DNA from: Vreelandella salicampi
GTDB lineage: Bacteria > Pseudomonadota > Gammaproteobacteria > Pseudomonadales > Halomonadaceae
Assembly (NCBI RefSeq): GCF_013415105.1
Contig: NZ_JACCDF010000019.1
Span: 1-61,105 of the forward strand
Direction of reading: 5' to 3'
DNA: 61,105 nucleotides
The stretch's first letter is position 1. Every line of letters starts with the position of its first letter. Shown piece by piece: positions 10,512 through 18,879 of this stretch. Below the pieces are notes generated by a model. The model saw only the letters and a program-made list of their open reading frames with translations, was not told the DNA's origin and ran no database searches. The translations under genes were made by a program, and so were the position numbers.

Positions 10512-10540
10512 ACAAAAAGAAAGCCCCCGGGAAATGGGGG
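10512..10540 (-). terminator. Terminator-like hairpin in the pckA leader
   Basis: Read on the minus strand, a CCCCC / GGGGG stem with a 7-base loop is followed at once by CTTTCTTTTT. It lies after the HexR-like site and before the pckA start. It may end transcription from hslO or, if pckA is transcribed from further upstream, act as an attenuator. The stem is short. Confidence 0.4.
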
Positions 10541-10555
10541 TATATGGCAAATATT

Positions 10556-10572
10556 TTGTAGTTAAACTACAA
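10556..10572 (-). promoter_or_regulatory. HexR-like operator upstream of pckA
   Basis: TTGTAGTT-A-AACTACAA is a perfect palindrome with 8-base arms. It fits the TTGT...ACAA / TGTA-type pattern known for HexR, the sugar-phosphate-sensing regulator of central carbon genes, including pckA, in gammaproteobacteria. The palindrome is seen directly; the regulator is inferred from the motif and the target. The rest of this 312-base gap (10396-10707) holds only the two hairpins listed here. Confidence 0.55.
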
Positions 10573-10595
10573 CACAACCACTACATTTTGTGTTG
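10570..10595. repeat. Inverted repeat adjoining the HexR-like site
   Basis: CAACACAA and TTGTGTTG form perfect 8-base arms around a 10-base loop. The repeat overlaps the right end of the HexR-like palindrome by three bases and repeats its TTGT/ACAA ends in a different spacing. It may be a second weak operator or the hslO terminator; there is no U-tract. Confidence 0.35.
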
Positions 10596-10707
10596 CGCTG
10601 CAAAACTGCAGTAAAACGGCCGTTTACTCGTGACGCTAATCTTATTGATTCTTCGGTCTCTTATTTTCTTAGCGCATAATCCTCGCTTTTCCGTGCTGAC
10701 GACAACA

Positions 10708-11583
10708 TCAATGAATTGTCGGTGCTGAAGCGTCTGGATTAACCAAAAATGTCTCGATTTCTGCCGCTGTGTAGTGGTATTCCGAGTGGCAAAAGTGGCA
10801 TTGCGTCTCTATGCCGCCCTGCTCTGCGACAATATCGCGCAGCTCATCTGCCCCTAAAGTCAGTAGCGCCTTGGCCATACGCTCGCGGGAACAGGTGCAG
10901 CCAAAATACAGCGCCTTGGGCTCAAAAACGCGCACCGTCTCTTCGTGATAGAGCCGATACAGCACTTCGCGCTGCTCCAAGCCCAAAAGTTCTTCGCGTT
11001 TGATGGTGTCGGCCAGCTGTGCGCTACGCTCCCACGCATCAACATCTTGATTTTGCGCTTCATGGGGTAAGCGCTGTAGCAGCAACCCACCCGCACGCTG
11101 ACCGTCTGCCGCAAGCCACAGCCGCGTGGGTAGCTGTTCCGATTGACCAAAATAGGCTTCTAAACACCCGGCAAGCGAGTCGTGATCCAGCGCCACAATT
11201 CCCTGATACCGATGCCCCTCTTTCGGGTCGAGTGTGATCACAATCTGGCCGTCACCCACTAAATCGCGAAAGGCCGCCGTTTCACTTGGCAGTGCCGCTC
11301 CTTCCGCCACCCGGGCAATAGCACGCAATTCGCCGCCAGGATTGGATTCGGCCATCAAAAGCGAAAGCCCCCCTTGGCCACGCACTTCAATGCTCAAAGT
11401 ACCGTCAAGCTTGACGGTGTCCGTCAGCAGGGCGACGGCGGCTAAAAGCTCGCCGAGCAGCGCGTTCACCGCGGGCGGATACGCATGGCGTTCAAGCACT
11501 TCCTGGTAAGCGCGCTCAAGGGTCACAATCTCGCCACGCACATTGGTCTGGTCAAACAAAAATCGTTGGATCTGATCGGACAT
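10708..11583 (-). CDS. hslO: Redox-regulated chaperone Hsp33
   Basis: Hsp33 is a cytoplasmic holdase switched on by oxidation and unfolding. The 291-residue product has the zinc-binding redox switch at its C-terminus: Cys229 and Cys231 (CTC) and Cys262 and Cys265 (CHFC). The N-terminal chaperone core contains the family's [29 protein letters not shown] region. The start is the ATG at 11583; a GTG five codons upstream also lies in frame. It follows hslR by only 7 bases, and the yrfG-hslR-hslO order matches E. coli. Confidence 0.95.
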   Translation of the reverse strand: MSDQIQRFLFDQTNVRGEIVTLERAYQEVLERHAYPPAVNALLGELLAAVALLTDTVKLDGTLSIEVRGQGGLSLLMAESNPGGELRAIARVAEGAALPSETAAFRDLVGDGQIVITLDPKEGHRYQGIVALDHDSLAGCLEAYFGQSEQLPTRLWLAADGQRAGGLLLQRLPHEAQNQDVDAWERSAQLADTIKREELLGLEQREVLYRLYHEETVRVFEPKALYFGCTCSRERMAKALLTLGADELRDIVAEQGGIETQCHFCHSEYHYTAAEIETFLVNPDASAPTIH

Positions 11584-11590
11584 GGTTTTC

Positions 11591-11980
11591 TCACTCACCC
11601 TGCTGGCGTTGGAAGCGCTGAATCTCGCGGCGCTGTTTTTTATCCGGGCGTTTCAGCGGGTGTTGCATTACCTGATTGTTCAAACGGCGCGCTTCGGCTT
11701 CACGCTCGCGCCGTTCACGACTTGCTTCGGTTTCGGCGTAAAGCATGCGGGCTTCCGGTGCGCCACGGCGCTGACCGGAGATACCGGTAACTTCGACATC
11801 AAAAATATCCCATCCCTGGGGGACGCGGATGATCGCACCCAGCTCTACGTTCTTGCTGGTCTTGGCCCGCGCACCATCGTATTGTACTTTGCCGCCTTCA
11901 ATCGCCTTTTTCGCCAGCGCGCGAGTCTTGAAAAAGCGCGCGGCCCAAAGCCACTTATCTAACCGTACATTTTCGCTCAT
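11591..11980 (-). CDS. hslR: Ribosome-associated heat shock protein Hsp15
   Basis: This small basic protein (129 residues) carries an N-terminal S4 RNA-binding domain, with [27 protein letters not shown] as its hallmark, and a strongly basic C-terminal helix ending in QRFQRQQGE. Hsp15 rescues 50S subunits that carry nascent-chain tRNA after stress. The ATG at 11980 follows a very strong GGAGGAG site. The gene lies 11 bases after yrfG and 7 bases before hslO. Confidence 0.94.
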   Translation of the reverse strand: MSENVRLDKWLWAARFFKTRALAKKAIEGGKVQYDGARAKTSKNVELGAIIRVPQGWDIFDVEVTGISGQRRGAPEARMLYAETEASRERREREAEARRLNNQVMQHPLKRPDKKQRREIQRFQRQQGE

Positions 11981-11991
11981 CTAGGCTCCTC

Positions 11992-12651
11992 CTACGGTAA
12001 ATCGCGAGGCAATAGCTGGGCAAAGCGGTCCAACGCAATGAACTCTTGCAGCGCTTTCTCCGGCCGCTGACTATCGGGCTGCTTAATGCCAAGCAAATGC
12101 TTAATGCCAAATTCGCGGGCACTTTCCAGCACATGAGGGTTATCGTCAATAAACAGCGTGCGCGCCGGGTCGAATGACTCAAGCTCTTGTAGCGCGAACC
12201 AGAAAGCCTGCTCCTCCTTGGCCGCCCCCACGTCTTCTGAAGACACGATAGCATCGAGATACGCTTCAAGCCCCGTTAGCGGCAACTTGAGCTCTAGGCT
12301 CGCCCTATCGGCGTTGGTGGCCAGCACCACGCGAGGATGTTCTGTTTGTAGCCACTTAAGAAAATCGAGCGCATCACCACGCAAACCAATGAGATGCTGC
12401 ACTTCACGCTTGAGGGCGACAACGTCCACGCCCAGTTCACGGCTCCAGTACGCCAAGCTGTACCAATTGAGCGTTCCCTGTTCACCAATAATGCGGGCTT
12501 TGAGCGCTGTTTGCGACGCTTCATCAAGCTGATGCAGTTCGACATAGCGGCGTGGCAAATGCTCTAACCAGAAGTGGCTATCGAAGTGTAAATCCAATAG
12601 CGTGCCATCCATATCTAACAACACGGTATCGATAGCTTGCCAGTCGATCAT
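11992..12651 (-). CDS. yrfG: GMP/IMP nucleotidase YrfG, HAD family
   Basis: This 219-residue HAD-superfamily phosphatase has motif I DMDGTLLDL with Asp13 and Asp15, motif II in VVLATNAD, a lysine of motif III near GAAKEEQAF and motif IV FIDDNPHV. The pattern and the first-gene position before hslR-hslO match E. coli YrfG, a purine 5'-nucleotidase acting on GMP and IMP. It is divergent from nudE across 98 bases that must hold both promoters; a TACAAT box in the minus direction near 12685 is the best -10 candidate. Substrate is taken from the orthologue. Confidence 0.9.
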   Translation of the reverse strand: MIDWQAIDTVLLDMDGTLLDLHFDSHFWLEHLPRRYVELHQLDEASQTALKARIIGEQGTLNWYSLAYWSRELGVDVVALKREVQHLIGLRGDALDFLKWLQTEHPRVVLATNADRASLELKLPLTGLEAYLDAIVSSEDVGAAKEEQAFWFALQELESFDPARTLFIDDNPHVLESAREFGIKHLLGIKQPDSQRPEKALQEFIALDRFAQLLPRDLP

Positions 12652-12749
12652 GCACCACTCCAGACAGTAGGGGAAAGCGTGCTATTGTAGCGCAATCGCT
12701 TTTACCCAGCACGCTTACACCCTGATCTTGCTTAGCCACGGAGGCACCG

Positions 12750-13382
12750 ATGTCATCGTCTGATACACAACCCACTAACGCGTCGAAGCCTGAGGGCAAC
12801 GCGCCAAAGTACCTGCAAAAACCCCAGATTTTAGCCCGTGAAAGCGTGGCAAAGAGCCGTTTGTTTCACGTTGAGTCGCTCGACCTGCGGTTTTCCAACG
12901 GCGAAGAACGCACCTTTGAGCGGCTAACCGGCGCCGACCGCGGTGCGGTGATGATCGTCGCCATGCCAGACCCAGAACACGTGCTGTTAATTCGCGAGTA
13001 TGCCGCTGGCTTTGAAGATTACGTGCTTACGCTACCTAAAGGGCTGGTGGACCCAGGGGAAAGTTTCGTGACCGCCGCAAACCGCGAATTGATGGAAGAG
13101 TGTGGTTTCGGTGCGCACCGCATTGAGCCGCTTGTCGAGCTTTCGCTTGCGCCCAACTACATGCGCCACCGCATGCAGGTGCTTCTTGCCACCGACCTCT
13201 ACCCCAAGCGTCTGCCGGGGGATGAGCCAGAGCCGTTGATTGTGGAAACTCACGCCATCGAAGAACTCCCCACCCTGCTGTTGCGTGAGGATTTTCACGA
13301 AGCCCGTGCCATTGCCGCGCTGTATATCGCCCGAGATAGGTTGCGCGAAGAGAAGCGCAATAGTGAGGCGGATTTGCTTTGA
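12750..13382 (+). CDS. nudE: ADP compounds hydrolase NudE
   Basis: NudE is a Nudix hydrolase acting on ADP-ribose, NADH and related ADP compounds. The 210-residue protein has a complete Nudix box, G-x5-E-x7-REL-x-EE-x-G, in GLVDPGESF...RELMEECGFG near residues 108-130. The ATG at 12750 follows GGAG with a 7-base gap. The first 25 residues (Ser/Thr/Pro/Asn-rich) are a low-complexity extension. Divergence from yrfG matches the enteric neighbourhood. A tandem heptamer repeat begins four bases after the stop codon. Confidence 0.93.
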   Translation: MSSSDTQPTNASKPEGNAPKYLQKPQILARESVAKSRLFHVESLDLRFSNGEERTFERLTGADRGAVMIVAMPDPEHVLLIREYAAGFEDYVLTLPKGLVDPGESFVTAANRELMEECGFGAHRIEPLVELSLAPNYMRHRMQVLLATDLYPKRLPGDEPEPLIVETHAIEELPTLLLREDFHEARAIAALYIARDRLREEKRNSEADLL

Positions 13383-13386
13383 TAGG

Positions 13387-13460
13387 GTAGTGAATAGTAA
13401 GTGGTAAGTGGTAAGTGGTAAGTGGTAAGTAGTGAATAGTAAGTGGTAAGGAGTGAATAG
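13387..13460 (+). repeat. Tandem heptanucleotide repeat
   Basis: More than ten heptamer units follow one another: a GTAGTGA-ATAGTAA pair, four copies of GTGGTAA, the same pair again, one more GTGGTAA, then GGAGTGA and half a unit. The 14-base pair recurs exactly at 13387 and 13429. The array lies between converging nudE and the YdgJ-like gene, resembles short tandemly repeated arrays of other bacteria, and has no coding sense. The remaining bases to 13520 show nothing else. Confidence 0.9.
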
Positions 13461-13520
13461 CCGGGTGCGCCGTAGGCTTACCACGCGCTACGAAAACACA
13501 CTCACGCCTCACCCTTCACA

Positions 13521-14576
13521 TCAATGATTTTTCAATACAATCCAGCGCCGTTGGCGGTGGCTGTCCAGTCCTGCTTCCAGCAAGGCCATTGAGCGCAGGG
13601 CATCGTCAACGCTTACCGGTAGCGGCGCTTTATCACGGATAGCGGCGGCGATGCCTTGGTAATAGGCAAGGTAGTCCCCCGGCTGGTTTGGAAGTTCACG
13701 ACGCGTTAACGACGTGCTTTCGCCCTCTCTTTCGCGCAGCGTCAGGGTGCCATGTTGGCTATCTTCGCCCCATTGCGATGTCGGCACTTCGCCAGCTTTT
13801 AAACGATCCTCCTGAGGGTCTAAGCCGTATTTCACGAAGCTGCCTTGGGTGCCATGAATCCGGAAGCGCGGCGTCGGTTCGGCAACCAACGTGCCTGCCG
13901 CCAGAGTAACGCGATAGCTTTCGTAGTCGAGCAGTGCCAGAAAGTCATCGTCGGCCTGGGCGCCATCTCGCAGCACGCCGAGTTCCAGCAGAATAGCCTG
14001 GGGCATGCCAAATAGCTCGCAGGCTTGATCCAATAGATGCGGTCCCAGGTCATACCAGATACCGCCACCGGGTACGGCCTTCTCGCGCCAGCGGTCGCGG
14101 ACTTCCGGGCGAAAGCGGTCAAAATGAGATTCAAAATGTACCAGCCGCCCTAGCGTCCCCGCTTCAAGCAAGGCTTTAACGGTCAAGAAATCGCTATCCC
14201 AACGGCGGTTGTGAAACACCGACAGTAGACACTCGTTGTCATCAGCCAACTTTTTGAGCAGCTTTCCTTCTGACAACGTAACCGTGAACGGTTTATCCAC
14301 CACGACATGCTTGCCCGCCGAGAGCGCGGCTTTAGCAAGGGGGAAGTGAGTGTTGTTAGGGGTGGCAATCACGATCAGGTCAATATCACTGCGCTGACAA
14401 AGCGCTAATGCCTGAGCAGCTACCTCAACATCGGGCAGGGACGCTTGCACCTTGGCAGCATCGCTTGAAGACACCGCGACCAAGTCCAGGCCTTCCGTGG
14501 CCTGGATTAGCGGAGCGTGGAAGGTTTGGCTAGCGAAACCATAACCGACTAAGCCAACATTAATAATCGCCTTCAT
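13521..14576 (-). CDS. Gfo/Idh/MocA family oxidoreductase, YdgJ-like
   Basis: This 351-residue NAD(P)-dependent dehydrogenase has an N-terminal Rossmann fold (VGLVGYGFASQTFHAP) and the EKP-equivalent motif GKHVVVDKPFTVTL. The segment HNRRWDSDFLT, the catalytic-region ESHFDRFRPEVRDRWRE and GIWYDLGPHLLDQA closely follow E. coli YdgJ, whose physiological substrate (sugars or inositols) is uncertain. The start is the ATG at 14576. It sits 43 bases after ilvD on the same strand, so the two may share a transcript, though no pathway links them. Confidence 0.88.
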   Translation of the reverse strand: MKAIINVGLVGYGFASQTFHAPLIQATEGLDLVAVSSSDAAKVQASLPDVEVAAQALALCQRSDIDLIVIATPNNTHFPLAKAALSAGKHVVVDKPFTVTLSEGKLLKKLADDNECLLSVFHNRRWDSDFLTVKALLEAGTLGRLVHFESHFDRFRPEVRDRWREKAVPGGGIWYDLGPHLLDQACELFGMPQAILLELGVLRDGAQADDDFLALLDYESYRVTLAAGTLVAEPTPRFRIHGTQGSFVKYGLDPQEDRLKAGEVPTSQWGEDSQHGTLTLREREGESTSLTRRELPNQPGDYLAYYQGIAAAIRDKAPLPVSVDDALRSMALLEAGLDSHRQRRWIVLKNH

Positions 14577-14619
14577 GTGATTCCTTACTCGAGTTGACTG
14601 CGTTTGTTAGCTGCGTGTA

Positions 14620-16464
14620 TCAGTCGAGCTTGCTTAGATCACGAACAGCCCCTTTGTCAGCTGAGGTTGCCAGTAGCGCATAGGCTTTAAGCGCTGGGGT
14701 AATCTTACGCGGGCGCTGTTCTAGGGGTTTCCAAGCATCTTTGCCTTTGGCGTCCATGGCGTCTCGGCGAGCCTTAAGTTCGGCGTCCGAGAGTTTGACA
14801 TTAATCGCCCGGTTGGGAATATCGATAACAATTGTATCGCCCTGCTCGACTAGCCCAATAGCACCGCCTGCAGCGGCTTCCGGTGACACATGACCAATCG
14901 AAAGCCCGGACGTACCGCCAGAAAAGCGCCCATCGGTCAGGAGTGCGCAGGCTTTTCCCAGGCCTTTAGACTTCAAGTATGAGGTGGGATAAAGCATTTC
15001 CTGCATACCCGGCCCACCCTTCGGCCCTTCGTAGCGGATCACGACCACGTCGCCCTCTTTGACATTGCCTTCCAGCACGCTGGCTACCGCTTGATCTTGA
15101 GATTCGACCACATGGGCTTTGCCTTCAAACACTAAAATCGCGTCGTCTACGCCAGCCGTTTTTACCACGCAGCCGTTTAAAGCGATATTGCCGTAAAGCA
15201 CGGCTAGCCCACCCTGAAGGGAGAAGGCGTTTTCAAGACGGCGAATGCACCCATTGGCGCGATCACCATCAAGGCTCGGCCAGCGCGAATTTTGCGAAAA
15301 CGCTGTTTGGGTAGGCACGCCTCCTGGTCCTGCTTTGTAGAACTCTACGACCTCAGCGCTGGGCGAGCGCATGATATCCCACTCATCGAGCGCCGCTTTG
15401 AGGCTATCGCCGTACACCGTGGGTACCGTATTGTCGAGCACGCCCGCGCGGTCCAGCTCACCGAGAATCGCCATGATACCGCCGGCACGGTGGCAATCTT
15501 CAATGTGATACTTTTGCGTATTGGGCGCCAGCTTGCACAGCTGAGGCACTTCGCGCGAGAGGCGATCAATATCCGCCATACTGAAGTCGATCTCCGCCTC
15601 TTGGGCGGCGGCGAGAAGGTGCAGGATGGTATTGGTGGAGCCCCCCATGGCGATATCCAGCGTCATGGCGTTCTTAAACGCTGCCAAAGAACCAATCGCA
15701 CGAGGCAAAAGGTGGGCCTCGTTGCCTTCGTAATAGCGCTTGGCGAGATCGACAATACGGTGACCCGCTGTCTCAAAGAGGCGGCGGCGGTCAGCGTGGG
15801 TGGCAAGCATCGTGCCATTGCCGGGCAATGCCAAGCCCAACGCTTCCATCAAGCAGTTCATCGAATTGGCGGTAAACATGCCCGAACAGCTGCCGCAGGT
15901 TGGGCAAGCACTGCGCTCGACTTCAGCGAGCGTTTCATCGTCGACGCGATCATCAGCGGCCATGACCATGGCATCGACAAGATCGAGACCGTGATCGAGC
16001 AGTTTGGTTTTACCTGCTTCCATCGGCCCGCCGGAGACGAAAATCACTGGAATGTTCAAGCGCATCGCCGCCATCAACATCCCAGGCGTGATCTTGTCGC
16101 AGTTGGAAATGCACACCAGGGCATCGGCGCAGTGCGCATTGCACATGTATTCGACACTATCCGCAATGATATCGCGGCTGGGCAGCGAATAGAGCATACC
16201 GTCGTGCCCCATGGCAATGCCGTCATCCACCGCGATGGTATTGAACTCTTTGGCCACGCCCCCCGCTTGTTCAATTTCCCCCGCGACCAGCTGCCCCATA
16301 TCCTTTAGGTGAACGTGACCGGGCACGAACTGGGTAAACGAGTTTGCCACGGCGATGATTGGCTTGTGAAAGTCGTCATCTTTCATACCGGTGGCACGCC
16401 ATAGGGCGCGGGCACCGGCCATATTACGACCGGCAGTAGTGGTACGGGAGGGATACTCGGGCAT
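14620..16464 (-). CDS. ilvD: Dihydroxy-acid dehydratase
   Basis: IlvD dehydrates 2,3-dihydroxy-isovalerate and its isoleucine counterpart in branched-chain amino acid synthesis. The 614-residue sequence aligns almost without gaps to E. coli IlvD, including the Fe-S ligand region [10 protein letters not shown], the second cysteine cluster [19 protein letters not shown], and [20 protein letters not shown] near the C-terminus. The ATG at 16464 follows GAGGACACC. A stem-loop lies in its leader; no leader peptide rich in branched-chain residues was seen, so classical attenuation is not supported. Confidence 0.96.
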   Translation of the reverse strand: MPEYPSRTTTAGRNMAGARALWRATGMKDDDFHKPIIAVANSFTQFVPGHVHLKDMGQLVAGEIEQAGGVAKEFNTIAVDDGIAMGHDGMLYSLPSRDIIADSVEYMCNAHCADALVCISNCDKITPGMLMAAMRLNIPVIFVSGGPMEAGKTKLLDHGLDLVDAMVMAADDRVDDETLAEVERSACPTCGSCSGMFTANSMNCLMEALGLALPGNGTMLATHADRRRLFETAGHRIVDLAKRYYEGNEAHLLPRAIGSLAAFKNAMTLDIAMGGSTNTILHLLAAAQEAEIDFSMADIDRLSREVPQLCKLAPNTQKYHIEDCHRAGGIMAILGELDRAGVLDNTVPTVYGDSLKAALDEWDIMRSPSAEVVEFYKAGPGGVPTQTAFSQNSRWPSLDGDRANGCIRRLENAFSLQGGLAVLYGNIALNGCVVKTAGVDDAILVFEGKAHVVESQDQAVASVLEGNVKEGDVVVIRYEGPKGGPGMQEMLYPTSYLKSKGLGKACALLTDGRFSGGTSGLSIGHVSPEAAAGGAIGLVEQGDTIVIDIPNRAINVKLSDAELKARRDAMDAKGKDAWKPLEQRPRKITPALKAYALLATSADKGAVRDLSKLD

Positions 16465-16488
16465 GGTGTCCTCAATCTTCCTAAAGCC

Positions 16489-16510
16489 AAGCCGCCCTTA
16501 CAGGCGGCTT
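16489..16510. terminator. Inverted repeat between the chemoreceptor gene and ilvD
   Basis: AAGCCGCC and GGCGGCTT form 8-bp arms around a 6-base loop, 25 bases upstream of the ilvD ATG. It could terminate the chemoreceptor transcript. No U-tract follows on the minus strand, so efficiency is doubtful. Confidence 0.45.
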
Positions 16511-16599
16511 GACTCAGTTAAATACAGCGCTGATGGGGTAACGCTAATATTAGCGTAAACGCTGATTGTGGCACGAGCCCGCGTATGAAACTAGCGGGG

Positions 16600-18702
16600 T
16601 TAGAGAGCGTGCTCCAGCCTCGGCGCTGCCTGTTGATGTGAGGTGCGCTCCAGCCGCGCCAATGCCGCTTCAATACTCTCTTCACGCCCGCCTTCCAGGC
16701 GGAACGCGGCGATAACGTTGGCTAACTCATGAGCCTCGTTGGTCAGTTGGCTGGCCGCCTCAGCGATCGATTGCACCCGGCTGGCATTTTGCTGTGTCAC
16801 TTGATCCATCTCAGAAACGGCAGAGTTGATCTGAGTGATACCGCTGGTTTGCTCTTCCGAGGCATGCGTGATTTCTTCCATGAGATCGCTCACTTTCATC
16901 ACCTGCGCGACCACGGCTTCAATGGACGTTTCCGCCTCCCCTGCCGCCTTTCGGCCACTTTGAATCTCGCTGTCGGAGGCATCAATCAGCTCGCGAATTT
17001 CCTGTGCGGCCGTCGCACTACGCCCTGCAAGCTGGCGCACCTCACTTGCCACCACCGCGAAACCGCGCCCGGCTTCACCGGCTCGAGCAGCCTCGACCGA
17101 CGCATTCAGTGCCAGAATATTGGTCTGGAAAGCGATGCCATCGATCACGCTGATAATATCGGTCATCTTGGCTGAGCGCTTAGCAATACCCTCCATTCGC
17201 TCAACCAGCTCCTGCATTTTCTCGCCTGTCTCACGGGTGGCATTCGCATTTTCCATGGCAAGTTTATTCGCTTGTCGCGCATTGTCGGTATTTTGCTGCA
17301 CCGTGGCGGTCATTTGATCCATGCTGGAGGCGGTTTGCTGCAACGATGACGCCTGCTGTTCGGTGCGCGACGCGAGGTCTTCGTTTTCATCGGCAATACG
17401 CTGTGCCGCCGGGGTCACCACTTGGATGCGCTCATCGACTTCCCCCACGATGCTCGACAGCGATGCTCGCATCGTGCGAATCGAGTTCAGCAGGTCACCC
17501 AGCTCATCCTGGCGTTGCTGATTAACCCGCGTTGCCAAATTACCTGCGGCAATTTGAAAGGTGACCCGACGCGCGTCGTTTAGCGAGCTTAAGAGCGACC
17601 TAAAAATCAATACGCTTAACAGCACCATCGTCGCGATGCCGATAATCAGCACCCCTGCTTGGGCGATCAACATTTGCGTTTGCCCGGCTTGGGCGGCGCC
17701 CATTAACTCGGCCGCCAACTCACGTTCACGCGCAACAAGGGCATCAGCGGAGGCTTTAAGCGCCGCTAACGTAGGCTCTACGTCGCCGTTGAAGGATTCA
17801 AACGCCTGAAACCCTTGTCCATCGTCCAATGCGGCATAAGTGGTGCTAATCCCCTCATGAATGGCGTTTAGCTGGTCACGAAAATCGGTAACGTCTTGGC
17901 GTTCGGTTTGATCCGAATTGCTATACTGCTCCCATCGGTCATTCATGCGCGCTTCGCTTTCTTCCCAAGTCGAGATGAGCGCCTGGAGGTCTACACCTCG
18001 CGGATTGCGCGCCGCCGGCGCCAAGGCGTTAACTTCCTGGTTAAGCAGTCGCTCAATGGCTTGCAAACTTGCCACGTCTTCAAGCCCGGCTTGATTCAAC
18101 CGCGCTAAACGCTCTCCCGACACCATCAGCCCGTATACGCCCAAGCTACCGGCAACGGCAAGCAGAACAACGGCGACAAGCACCATGCCCATCAGCTTCG
18201 CCCGCATGCTGTTAAAGCTAAAGCGCGCCATCCAGCCCACCGGTCCCGTGCGCTTGATTTCCCCGCGTTGGAGCTTATATCCGCGTAAGCTGCCTTTCCG
18301 GCAAATCGTGGCATAGACACGCTCGGCACGCTGAATCGCTTTTTGCGTCGCGCGACGTTGGACCGAGGTGTAACCCACCACCTGATCGCCATCACGCAAC
18401 GCCGCCACCGTGGCTTGTACCCAGTAATAATCCCCGTTTTTACACCGGTTTTTCAGCACACCTTGCCAGGTATGGCCCGCTTTTAGCGTTTCCCAGAGAT
18501 CTTTAAACACCTGCGGCGGCATATCGGGGTGACGCAACAGGTTTTGTGGGGAACCAATGAGTTCATCGTAGGTATAGCCACTCACCGTGACAAAGTCGGA
18601 GTTGGCGTAGGTGATATTTCCGTCTGTATCAGAGCGAGAAATTAATACGTCGTCGTTCTCCAACGCGTACTCTTTATCGGTTACCGGCTGATTATCGCGC
18701 AT
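16600..18702 (-). CDS. Methyl-accepting chemotaxis protein with N-terminal PAS domain
   Basis: This 700-residue receptor begins with an Aer-like PAS domain ([33 protein letters not shown], residues about 20-125). A membrane span follows near 173-197, then a helical periplasmic-type region to about 345, a second span, a HAMP linker and a long signalling domain. The hairpin tip ([27 protein letters not shown]) is that of chemoreceptors that bind CheA and CheW. No C-terminal NWETF-type pentapeptide is present. The start is the ATG at 18702 behind GAGGGACAG. It may sense redox or energy state if the PAS binds FAD; the cofactor cannot be read from sequence. A 177-base gap to the protease gene upstream holds its promoter. 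Confidence 0.92.
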   Translation of the reverse strand: MRDNQPVTDKEYALENDDVLISRSDTDGNITYANSDFVTVSGYTYDELIGSPQNLLRHPDMPPQVFKDLWETLKAGHTWQGVLKNRCKNGDYYWVQATVAALRDGDQVVGYTSVQRRATQKAIQRAERVYATICRKGSLRGYKLQRGEIKRTGPVGWMARFSFNSMRAKLMGMVLVAVVLLAVAGSLGVYGLMVSGERLARLNQAGLEDVASLQAIERLLNQEVNALAPAARNPRGVDLQALISTWEESEARMNDRWEQYSNSDQTERQDVTDFRDQLNAIHEGISTTYAALDDGQGFQAFESFNGDVEPTLAALKASADALVARERELAAELMGAAQAGQTQMLIAQAGVLIIGIATMVLLSVLIFRSLLSSLNDARRVTFQIAAGNLATRVNQQRQDELGDLLNSIRTMRASLSSIVGEVDERIQVVTPAAQRIADENEDLASRTEQQASSLQQTASSMDQMTATVQQNTDNARQANKLAMENANATRETGEKMQELVERMEGIAKRSAKMTDIISVIDGIAFQTNILALNASVEAARAGEAGRGFAVVASEVRQLAGRSATAAQEIRELIDASDSEIQSGRKAAGEAETSIEAVVAQVMKVSDLMEEITHASEEQTSGITQINSAVSEMDQVTQQNASRVQSIAEAASQLTNEAHELANVIAAFRLEGGREESIEAALARLERTSHQQAAPRLEHAL

Positions 18703-18879
18703 TACTGTCCCTCATACTTGCCTTTGGTATATATATAAGCTTAAACGTATAGAGATTAGCGTTGACACACAACGACTAAAGTATGAGGAAATCAACGCCA
18801 CGCGAACCGCGCAGCGTTGTGTAGGGAAGAGATCAGGGAAGAAATCAAGAAAGCGTACAGAGAAGAGCGTCGTAGACCC

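Noticed and set aside
15292..16308. 338-codon plus-strand frame opposite ilvD
   Set aside because: Antisense to a highly conserved gene, with no start signal and low-complexity His/Arg-rich product.
16465..16599. Leader-peptide attenuator for ilvD
   Set aside because: A hairpin exists, but no short frame rich in Ile, Val or Leu codons precedes it.
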